A stretch of DNA of 17,013 bases, taken from NCBI GenBank assembly GCA_023386835.1, contig JAEWIY010000175.1:1-17013 (forward strand). The letters are read 5' to 3'. The translations under genes and the position numbers were made by a program. The notes below the pieces were generated by a model, which was not told the origin of the DNA, did no database searches, and saw only the letters and a list, made by a program, of their open reading frames with translations. This DNA is from Verrucomicrobiota bacterium. Lineage in GTDB: Bacteria; Verrucomicrobiota; Verrucomicrobiia; Opitutales; Opitutaceae. Position 1 is the first letter of the stretch. Each line of letters opens with the position of its first letter. Positions 7,813 through 15,044 of the stretch are shown here, piece after piece.

Positions 7813-8472
7813 TCAGGGATAATAACGCCGGCGGGCCTTCACCTGCACAAACCGTCGCTCGGGGAGAATAAACGCGGTCAGATGGCCTCCCATCGCGCAG
7901 CCTGTGTCGATGCCAACCGACCATTTGAGTTTGTAGATGTCGGGCCTCGGCGTGTGCCCGTAGACCACAAAGGGCGGGCCACTCCAAAGGTCCGCCCAGG
8001 CCTGGCCGTCTGCACATTCGGCGCGTTTGCGTGGTCGGCCGTCACGATCGATCACTTGGATGCGGGTGACGACGTCTGCCGGCTGCTTTTGCCAGGGGAT
8101 CCCGGGCAGGAACCCGCCATGCACAAACACCATGTTCAACTCCGGCACCTCGTACGTGAGCTGCATCGACTCGAGGTACGCCCAGTCGGCAGCCCGCAAC
8201 TGCTTGAGCGTCTCTGCATCCGTTTCCTTGAGACGGCTGCGGTCGCCCGTCCGGCGACACTCCAACAAGCGCAGCTCATGGTTGCCGACCAGCGAGCGAG
8301 CGCGGTGCTGACGCGCGAGTTCGATGACTCCGAGACTGTTTGGCCCGCGGTTGATCAAGTCGCCGAGCAGGACCAACTCATCCGCCGGAGTAAGCGCCAC
8401 GCGCGACAGCAGCTCTGCAAACTCGTCGTGACAGCCATGGATGTCCCCCACCGCGATGATGCGCCCGTTCAT
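7813..8472 (-). CDS. Calcineurin-like (PPP family) metallophosphoesterase
   Basis: A 219-residue dinuclear-metal phosphoesterase with the full PPP motif set: GDIHG (9-13), GDLINRGP (37-44), GNHE (63-66), VHGG with His118, and GHT (172-174). The size and motif spacing resemble bacterial Ser/Thr protein phosphatases of the PrpA/PrpB type and the symmetric diadenosine-tetraphosphatase ApaH, which share this fold. Sequence alone does not decide between protein, dinucleotide and other phosphoesters. No signal peptide is present, so it is cytoplasmic. It is the first gene of the leftward run that continues with the isochorismatase-fold hydrolase and YhaM-like nuclease. It is divergent from the hypothetical gene at 8526, with 53 bases between the two start codons, which must hold both promoters. 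Confidence 0.9.
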   Translation of the reverse strand: MNGRIIAVGDIHGCHDEFAELLSRVALTPADELVLLGDLINRGPNSLGVIELARQHRARSLVGNHELRLLECRRTGDRSRLKETDAETLKQLRAADWAYLESMQLTYEVPELNMVFVHGGFLPGIPWQKQPADVVTRIQVIDRDGRPRKRAECADGQAWADLWSGPPFVVYGHTPRPDIYKLKWSVGIDTGCAMGGHLTAFILPERRFVQVKARRRYYP

Positions 8473-8525
8473 GCCGTGGCTTTTTGCTAGCTTCGGCCTT
8501 TTGCGGGAGTAAACAAGAAACCCCT

Positions 8526-9245
8526 ATGGAGTTGAATCTGCCGGCGCTGTCGCCCACCTGCCATGTCAGTGGCGAGAGCTTCGTCGACGATGAACGAGTG
8601 GTGAGTTTTCTGGTGCGCCACGACACGGGGGACGTGGTGCGTTACGACGTAAAGCCGGGCGTGGAGGAACAGTTTCAACCACCGGGCCGCGTCGCCTGCC
8701 GCTGGGTGCAGCGCTACAAGACGCGGGTGGCCGGCGAGAATCCCGAGCGCGAACTGAAGCTCACGGCGGAAACTCTCTTCCTCACGCTGGCGGAACCCGG
8801 CAACGAGCTGACGCCAGAGAACACACGCCTCGTCCAGTTCCTCGCGCTCATGCTGGAGCGAAAGCGAGTGCTGAAACCTCGCGGCGTCTCGCCCGATGGC
8901 ACGAAGAACATCTTCGAACACTCGAAATCGAAACAACGTTACGAAGTCCCGGCCGGCGAGCTCGACCCGGCGTTCTTTGTGTCCGTCCAGGAGCAACTTT
9001 CAGTTCTCGTCGGAGAGCCCAAGTCCAAGTCTTCTTCGGCAACAGCCGAGAAAGTGACGTCGGCCGCTCCGGCTCCATCCGCCGCGTCGAACGTCGCAGA
9101 GACGCCCAACACGCCAACCGAAGCAAGCACGCCCGCCCCGGCGGCCGAGCCGACGCCAGCACCGTCGACCGAGGATCCGCGGACGACGGACGCACCTGCA
9201 GCCTCGGGCGAGCCCCCGCCGCCGGAATCGCCAGCCGAACGCTGA
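8526..9245 (+). CDS. Conserved hypothetical protein with low-complexity Pro/Ala/Thr/Glu tail
   Basis: I chose the ATG at 8526 (239 residues); the frame opens earlier at 8484 but that stretch reads as intergenic sequence next to the divergent phosphoesterase start. Residues 1-162 are folded-looking: CHVSGESFVDDERVVSFLVR (12-31), a VVRYDV segment (37-42), a Trp-containing RWVQRYKTRV (59-68) and a helix ending FLALMLERKRVLKPRG (105-120). From memory, this layout (C..SG..., then R.D, then W, then LALLL.RKRVL) resembles small proteins of unknown function common in Planctomycetes and Verrucomicrobia; that recognition is tentative. Residues 163-239 are a disordered tail rich in Pro, Ala, Thr, Ser and Glu. 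No signal peptide or transmembrane helix is seen. A tRNA gene follows 76 bases downstream. No function can be given. Confidence 0.78.
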   Translation: MELNLPALSPTCHVSGESFVDDERVVSFLVRHDTGDVVRYDVKPGVEEQFQPPGRVACRWVQRYKTRVAGENPERELKLTAETLFLTLAEPGNELTPENTRLVQFLALMLERKRVLKPRGVSPDGTKNIFEHSKSKQRYEVPAGELDPAFFVSVQEQLSVLVGEPKSKSSSATAEKVTSAAPAPSAASNVAETPNTPTEASTPAPAAEPTPAPSTEDPRTTDAPAASGEPPPPESPAER

Positions 9246-9321
9246 GCGATCATTTGCGCGTGGGGCTGGAGAAAGGCCTTGCACTTTGAGGTCGGCGCAT
9301 TTGCTTCGGTCCGCTGCGTTT

Positions 9322-9413
9322 GGAGAGATGGCTGAGTGGTCGAAAGCGGCGCTTTGCTAAAGCGTTGTAGGTGTAACAGCCTACCGGGGGTTCGAATCCC
9401 CCTCTCTCCGCCA
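9322..9413 (+). tRNA. tRNA-Ser (anticodon GCU), CCA encoded
   Basis: The acceptor stem pairs GGAGAGA (9322-9328) with TCTCTCC (9403-9409), followed by discriminator G and an encoded CCA (9411-9413). The D-arm stem is GCT/AGC. The anticodon arm is GCGCT/AGCGT around the loop TTGCTAA, with anticodon GCT at 9356-9358, which reads AGC and AGU serine codons. A long class II variable arm (GTAGG/CCTAC) and a GGGGG/CCCCC T-arm with TTCGAAT complete the structure. The long variable arm agrees with serine identity. It lies between a + strand hypothetical gene and the convergent pilC gene. Confidence 0.97.
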
Positions 9414-9420
9414 GCCTGCG

Positions 9421-9438
9421 GGATCTACAGGATCTACA
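9421..9438 (+). repeat. Perfect tandem 9-base duplication after tRNA-Ser
   Basis: GGATCTACA occurs twice in direct succession (9421-9429 and 9430-9438), seven bases after the tRNA CCA end and before the convergent pilC stop. It is too short to be an integration site by itself, and there is no integrase in the window. It may be a replication-slippage scar. Confidence 0.5.
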
Positions 9439-9452
9439 CCAAAAACCTCGCC

Positions 9453-10787
9453 CTACCCGAGCGCCTGGATGATCCGGATGATGGGCAGGAAAAGGGCGAT
9501 CACGATCGTTCCGACGACGACGGCCATGACCACGATCATCAGCGGCTCGAGAATCGACGTGAGCGACGTCGCGGCGCGATCCACCTCTTCCTCATAGGTG
9601 TCCGCAATCCGGTCGAGCATCTCGGGCAGCGTGCCGGTCTCCTCGCCCACTTCTACCAGGCTGGTCACCAGCGGCGGAAAAAGCCCGCCAACCTCGAGTG
9701 TCGCCGCAATCGCACTACCTCCCCGCACCCGGTCGTGCACGTTCTCCAGCGCTGCCGCCAAAACCCCATTGCCGCTCGTTTCCGCGGTGATGCGCAGCGC
9801 CTGCAGGATCGGCACGTTGGCCGCCAGCAACGTGCCAAAAGTCCGCGAGAACCGCGAGATCCCCGCCCGCAACGTCAACGGACCCAGCACCGGCAGCCGG
9901 AGCGAGAGCCGATCCAACATCGCCCGGCCCAGACGTGTGCGCCCGGCCGCCACGAGCATCACGCCCGCGAACGCGGCTCCGGCGATACAAACCAACATGT
10001 GGTGTTGCGCAAAACGACTCGCGCCCAGCACCAGCGCGGTCAAGGGCGGCAACGGTTCGCCTTTCAACATGCTCTGAAAAATCCCTTCGAACTTCGGCAC
10101 GACAAAGATCACAAGCGCCGCCACGATCGCCGTTGCGACGGTCAGGATGATCACCGGATACGTCATCGCTGCCTTCACCTTCCCGCGGATCCGTTCCGCT
10201 TTCTCGAGAAACCGGGCGAGCCGCTCGAGCACAAGATCCAACACCCCCGCCAGCTCCCCCGCTTTGATCATGCCCACATACAGCCGGTCGAACGCGCGCG
10301 GATGATGGGCCAACGCATCGGACAAGCTACCACCCGACCGAATCGTCTCCGCAATTTGCGCCAGGATGGAACGAAACCGCGCGTCGTTTTCCTGACGCAT
10401 CACGACCTGGAGCGCACGAAGCAGCGGCAACTTGGCCCGGACGAGCGTCGCAAGCTGCCGGGTGAACAAGGTCAACCGAGTACGATTCACCGGCGGTCGG
10501 ATCTGCTCGAGCACCGCACGTAGGCGATCTTTCGTTCCGTCCAGGAAGCCGGCACCCACTTCCGTCGGAGTTCGGAGACTTTCGATCGCGGAAGGTTCTT
10601 CTTCCAAACGCAACGGACGCAGGCCTTGCGACCGGAGTTGCTTCCACGCGCTCTCGCGGTCGGTGGCCGTGACCTGACCCGTCAGCTCCGCGCCAGTCTG
10701 TGGATCGTGCGCCGTGTAGCGGAAAATCCGATCGGCGCGCGTGATGGGGTGTAAGGATGAGGCGAGGCGAAATTTGGGCGCAGACAC
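9453..10787 (-). CDS. pilC: Type IV pilus / type II secretion inner-membrane platform protein (PilC/GspF)
   Basis: I start this 444-residue protein at the GTG at 10787, one base after the stop of the upstream ATPase gene (TGA C GTG). The open frame continues upstream to 11183, but that part only shadows the ATPase gene. The N-terminal segment FRYTAHDPQTGAELTGQ (22-38) is the usual PilC/GspF cytoplasmic leader. Two T2SSF domains follow at about 105-228 and 308-431, with conserved FTRQLATLVRAKLPLL (108-123) and SRFSRTFGTLLAANVPIL (311-328) and the paired GE motifs (KAGELAG, VGEETGTL). Three membrane helices lie near 210-231, 263-281 and 411-437. PilC transmits ATPase motion to the growing pilin fibre. 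Translational coupling to the ATPase gene implies they are made together. It could equally be called GspF; pilT next door favours the pilus. Confidence 0.92.
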   Translation of the reverse strand: MSAPKFRLASSLHPITRADRIFRYTAHDPQTGAELTGQVTATDRESAWKQLRSQGLRPLRLEEEPSAIESLRTPTEVGAGFLDGTKDRLRAVLEQIRPPVNRTRLTLFTRQLATLVRAKLPLLRALQVVMRQENDARFRSILAQIAETIRSGGSLSDALAHHPRAFDRLYVGMIKAGELAGVLDLVLERLARFLEKAERIRGKVKAAMTYPVIILTVATAIVAALVIFVVPKFEGIFQSMLKGEPLPPLTALVLGASRFAQHHMLVCIAGAAFAGVMLVAAGRTRLGRAMLDRLSLRLPVLGPLTLRAGISRFSRTFGTLLAANVPILQALRITAETSGNGVLAAALENVHDRVRGGSAIAATLEVGGLFPPLVTSLVEVGEETGTLPEMLDRIADTYEEEVDRAATSLTSILEPLMIVVMAVVVGTIVIALFLPIIRIIQALG

Positions 10788-10788
10788 G

Positions 10789-11985
<1,197 letters not shown>

Positions 11986-12035
11986 GGCTCCGGCGAGAGC
12001 CGTAACGAGACGGCTCTGCGCTGTCGAGCCGGATC

Positions 12036-13118
12036 CTAGACCGAGCGCAACTGCATGCCCATTCCCAGCAGCTTCTCGCGCATGACGGTGGGATCCTGCG
12101 CCTTCTCGATCGCCTCGTCCGGGCTCACCAGTTCGCGGTTCACCAGGCTCATCAGATGCGTATCCATCGTGATCATACCCAGCGCGGCGCCGGTCTGGAT
12201 GTCGGACGGAATCCGGAAGGTCTTGTTTTCGCGGATCAGCGATGCGATCGAGGTCGTGTTGACCATGATCTCGTAACCAGCGATGCGGCCGCCGCCGATC
12301 TTCTTGCACAACACCTGGGAGATCACCGCCTGGACTGAGGAGGCCAGCTGGGTGCGGATCATCTCCTTCATGTTGGCGGGAAACGCGTCGACGATACGGT
12401 CAATCGTCTTGGCGGCGCTGTTCGTGTGCAGTGTTCCGAACACCAGGTGACCGGTCTCGGCGGCGCTGATCGCGGCCTCGATCGTCTCAAGGTCGCGCAT
12501 TTCACCAACGAGAATGATGTCGGGGTCCTGGCGCAAGGCGCGGCGAATGGCCTCCGAGAAGCTCGGCACGTCCTGGCCGATCTCGCGCTGCGTCACGATG
12601 CACTTCTTGTGCGGATGATAATATTCGATCGGGTCCTCGATCGTGATGATGTGACCGTCGCGGTTCTCGTTGATGTAATTGATCATCGACGCGAGCGTCG
12701 TCGATTTGCCGGAGCCCGTCGGTCCGGTGACCAGGATCAGCCCACGCGGCCGATAGAGGAGTTCTCGCACCTTGTCCGGCAGGCCGATGTCCCGCAGGCC
12801 GAACATCCGGTTCGGAATCTGGCGAAGGACGAGGCCGTAGTTGTTTTTCGCCTTCAGGACCGACACGCGGAACCGCGCGCGATCGAGGTAGGCAAAACCA
12901 AAGTCCGCACCGCCATTGAGCTTCACCGTCTGTTGGTGCGCATCGGGCGTGATCGCCAGCATCAGCCGCTCCGTGTCACCGGGCGTGAGTTCCGGGCCTT
13001 CGATCGGCACCATGCTGCCGCTGATCCGCAAGGTCGGCGGCTGGCCGACCTGGCAGTGAAGATCCGAGGCGTTCTGCTCGACCACCAGTTCGAGCAGATC
13101 ATTCATTTCGTAACTCAT
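12036..13118 (-). CDS. pilT: Type IV pilus retraction ATPase PilT
   Basis: A 360-residue hexameric ATPase of normal PilT length. The N-terminal PAS-like domain carries ASDLHCQVGQPP (17-28). The ATPase core shows Walker A GPTGSGKST (132-140), the Asp box ITIEDPIEYYH (158-168), Walker B IILVGEMRD (201-209) and the His box TGHLVFGTLHTNSAAKT (222-238). The C-terminal AIRNLIRE-type motif, required for retraction in PilT, appears as SIASLIRE (290-297). There is no CxxC zinc element, which separates it from the GspE/PilB-like ATPases on both sides. PilT depolymerises the pilus and powers twitching and DNA uptake. A 224-base leader separates it from the gspE gene upstream, so it may have its own promoter; the short ATPase gene starts 50 bases after its stop. 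No clear Shine-Dalgarno precedes the ATG. Confidence 0.97.
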   Translation of the reverse strand: MSYEMNDLLELVVEQNASDLHCQVGQPPTLRISGSMVPIEGPELTPGDTERLMLAITPDAHQQTVKLNGGADFGFAYLDRARFRVSVLKAKNNYGLVLRQIPNRMFGLRDIGLPDKVRELLYRPRGLILVTGPTGSGKSTTLASMINYINENRDGHIITIEDPIEYYHPHKKCIVTQREIGQDVPSFSEAIRRALRQDPDIILVGEMRDLETIEAAISAAETGHLVFGTLHTNSAAKTIDRIVDAFPANMKEMIRTQLASSVQAVISQVLCKKIGGGRIAGYEIMVNTTSIASLIRENKTFRIPSDIQTGAALGMITMDTHLMSLVNRELVSPDEAIEKAQDPTVMREKLLGMGMQLRSV

Positions 13119-13342
13119 ACGAAGCAGGAAGGGCGTTGAAGCGAAGGAAGTGTGCTGATCACCGCTGCGGCGGAGCGCTCGAACCGGACAACCTGACCAT
13201 GAACGGCTGGACGGCCGTTTTCTAGTCCGGAGCGCACACCAACGAAGCGGATCATCCCACGAGGTATCGGCCAGCGATGGTCAGCTGGCCAACTTGTGAC
13301 GCCGCCACGGGCCGATTTCACAATTGATTCAAAGGTCTTGGC
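13119..13342 (-). other. pilT leader with two inverted repeats
   Basis: This 224-base gap interrupts an otherwise tight gene run. It contains two inverted repeats: GGCCAGC (13269-13275) with GCTGGCC (13284-13290), loop 8; and AACGGC (13202-13207) with GCCGTT (13214-13219), loop 6. Neither is followed by a T-tract on the - strand, so they are not clear terminators for the upstream gspE transcript. They could be operators or leader RNA structures for pilT. No convincing promoter or coding sequence is visible. Confidence 0.4.
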
Positions 13343-15025
13343 TCAGTCACCGACGGTCGCCGCGACGACCTCCTCCACCGTCGTGACGCCGGCCAGCACC
13401 TTGCTCAGGCCGTCCTCGCGCAACGTGCGCATGCCGGCGCGTCGGGCGTGGAGCTTCAATGTCGCGCTGCTCGGCTGCTCGTCGATGTGCTGGCGAATCG
13501 TCCCATCCAGCAAAAGCACCTCGAAAACACCGAGCCGGCCACGATACCCCACGCCGTGGCATTGGGGGCAACCAACCGGACGGCGGACGCGCCTTGGGGT
13601 CGAGCCCGGACAGACCGTCTCAAACACCGCCTGCTCCTGAAGCATCGGCGCAGCTTCAACCGCGCAGGCCGGACAAAGTCGCCGAACCAGCCGCTGGGCG
13701 ATCACCGCCCGCAACGCCGAGGCAACGAGGAACGGTTTCACCCCCAAATCGACCAACCGAGTCACGGCCCCCGCCGCGTCGTTGGTGTGCAGGGTGGAAA
13801 AAACCATGTGACCCGTCGTCGCCGCATTGACGGCATTCTCTGCTGTCTCCGCGTCCCGGATTTCGCCCAGCATGATCAGATTCGGTGCCTGCCGCAGCAT
13901 CGCGCGCAACGCCGCGGCAAACGTGAGCCCGATCTCCGGCCGCACCGGCACCTGATTGATCCCGCTGAGCCGGTACTCGATCGGATCTTCGACCGTGATG
14001 ATCTTGCGATCGGGCCGGTTGAGATGCTGCAGGCACGTATAAAGCGTCGTGGTTTTGCCCGAACCCGTCGGACCCGTCACCAGCACCATGCCGTCCGGCA
14101 GTGCCAGCACCTGGCGAAACACTGCGTCATCACGGGGGCTCAGACCCAGTTCATCCAACCCGACCTGCAGCCCTTCGCGGCGCAGCAAACGCATCACGAC
14201 CGACTCGCCGTGTGTGGTGGGCAACGACGAAACCCGCAAATCGATGTCGCGACCGTCGACCGACAGATGCGCCCGACCATCCTGCGGCGCGCGCTTCTCC
14301 GCAAGCGACAGGTTCGCCATCAGTTTCAAGCGGGAAACGATCGCCGCCTGCAACCGCTTCGGGGCGTCGTCCATCTCGACGAGCGAACCGTCGATTCGGA
14401 AGCGGACCCGAAACCGCTGCGCCAGCGGCTCCCAATGGACGTCCGATGCACCTCGTTCGGCCGCCACCCGCAACACTCGCTCGACGAGCTGGATCACCGG
14501 GGCCTCGCTTTCCCCAGCCGCCTCCTCCGCGACAAGATCCTCCTTCGTCTTAACCGCCGACGGCGCAGGCGCAGCGGCAGCCGCCACCGGACCATACATT
14601 CGGCGCAAACCGGCGGAGACATCGGCGGGCGTGGCGACCACGGCTCTGACGCGACAGCCGCTCTCTCGAGCCACCAGATCCATCATGTCGAGATCGAGCG
14701 GATCCGCCACCGCCACCGTCAGCACCCCCTCGCGTAATGACAGCGGCAATACGAGGTGTCGCTCGGCCAGTTCGCGCGGCAGCAGCCCATTCGCCGCTGC
14801 TTCCGGTCGCAACTCGTCCCCGGTTCGGAACGGCAGTCGCGCGGCGTCAGCCGCCAATTGGGCCAGCTCGCGCTCGCTGATTTGCCCACTGGCAATCAGT
14901 GTTGCCGCCAGTTCGCCCGGTGTCAGGGCGCGCCCAGCCGCCGCTCGCGCCGCCTCGACCTCACGCGCCTGCAGCCGCCCCTTCTCCACCGCCAGTTGAA
15001 CCAGAAAATCGGCGGTGGAGCTCAT
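13343..15025 (-). CDS. pilB: Type IV pilus / type II secretion assembly ATPase, full length (PilB/GspE)
   Basis: A 560-residue ATPase of the usual family length. Residues 1-150 hold the N-terminal MshEN-like N1 domain (GELAATLIASGQIS, then LPLSLREGVLTVAVADPLDLDMMD), a domain that in some family members binds c-di-GMP. After an Ala/Pro linker come the N2 domain (ASDVHWEP, 193-200), Walker A GPTGSGKTT (318-326), Asp box ITVEDPIEY (343-351), Walker B LIMLGE (383-388) and the His box TGHMVFSTLHTND. The zinc-binding pairs are CPAC (451-454) and CPQC (486-489). The segment before Walker B reads RQAPN where most relatives have RQDPD. The gene begins 19 bases after the rho stop with a GAGG ribosome site, so the two are probably co-transcribed. 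PilB is chosen over GspE because pilT and pilC follow. Confidence 0.93.
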   Translation of the reverse strand: MSSTADFLVQLAVEKGRLQAREVEAARAAAGRALTPGELAATLIASGQISERELAQLAADAARLPFRTGDELRPEAAANGLLPRELAERHLVLPLSLREGVLTVAVADPLDLDMMDLVARESGCRVRAVVATPADVSAGLRRMYGPVAAAAAPAPSAVKTKEDLVAEEAAGESEAPVIQLVERVLRVAAERGASDVHWEPLAQRFRVRFRIDGSLVEMDDAPKRLQAAIVSRLKLMANLSLAEKRAPQDGRAHLSVDGRDIDLRVSSLPTTHGESVVMRLLRREGLQVGLDELGLSPRDDAVFRQVLALPDGMVLVTGPTGSGKTTTLYTCLQHLNRPDRKIITVEDPIEYRLSGINQVPVRPEIGLTFAAALRAMLRQAPNLIMLGEIRDAETAENAVNAATTGHMVFSTLHTNDAAGAVTRLVDLGVKPFLVASALRAVIAQRLVRRLCPACAVEAAPMLQEQAVFETVCPGSTPRRVRRPVGCPQCHGVGYRGRLGVFEVLLLDGTIRQHIDEQPSSATLKLHARRAGMRTLREDGLSKVLAGVTTVEEVVAATVGD

Positions 15026-15033
15026 GCGGCCGG

Positions 15034-15037
15034 CCTC
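15034..15037 (-). promoter_or_regulatory. Ribosome binding site of the full-length assembly ATPase gene
   Basis: GAGG on the - strand sits eight bases before the ATG at 15025, inside the short spacer that follows the rho stop codon. It supports this start and translation from a rho read-through transcript. Confidence 0.6.
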
Positions 15038-15044
15038 GTCAGCC

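Noticed and set aside
9421..9438. Tandem repeat next to tRNA-Ser as an attachment site of an integrated element
   Set aside because: The 9-base repeat does not copy the tRNA 3' end, and no integrase or foreign gene block is present.
9336..10523. A 395-codon + strand frame beginning inside tRNA-Ser
   Set aside because: It starts within the tRNA and runs antisense to pilC; the product is low-complexity Arg/His/Gln-rich.
11986..12309. Possible N-terminal extension of the short ATPase into pilT
   Set aside because: The extension would read pilT in a shifted frame, giving an Asp/Arg/Gly-rich sequence without any N1-domain pattern.
13202..13222. Intrinsic terminator on the + strand (AACGGC hairpin followed by TTTCT)
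   Set aside because: The stem has only six pairs and the T-run is broken; no + strand gene lies upstream to be terminated.
13448..14737. Long + strand open frames opposite the full-length assembly ATPase gene
   Set aside because: Composition is Arg/His/Gln-rich with no domain, and the - strand has a motif-complete ATPase.
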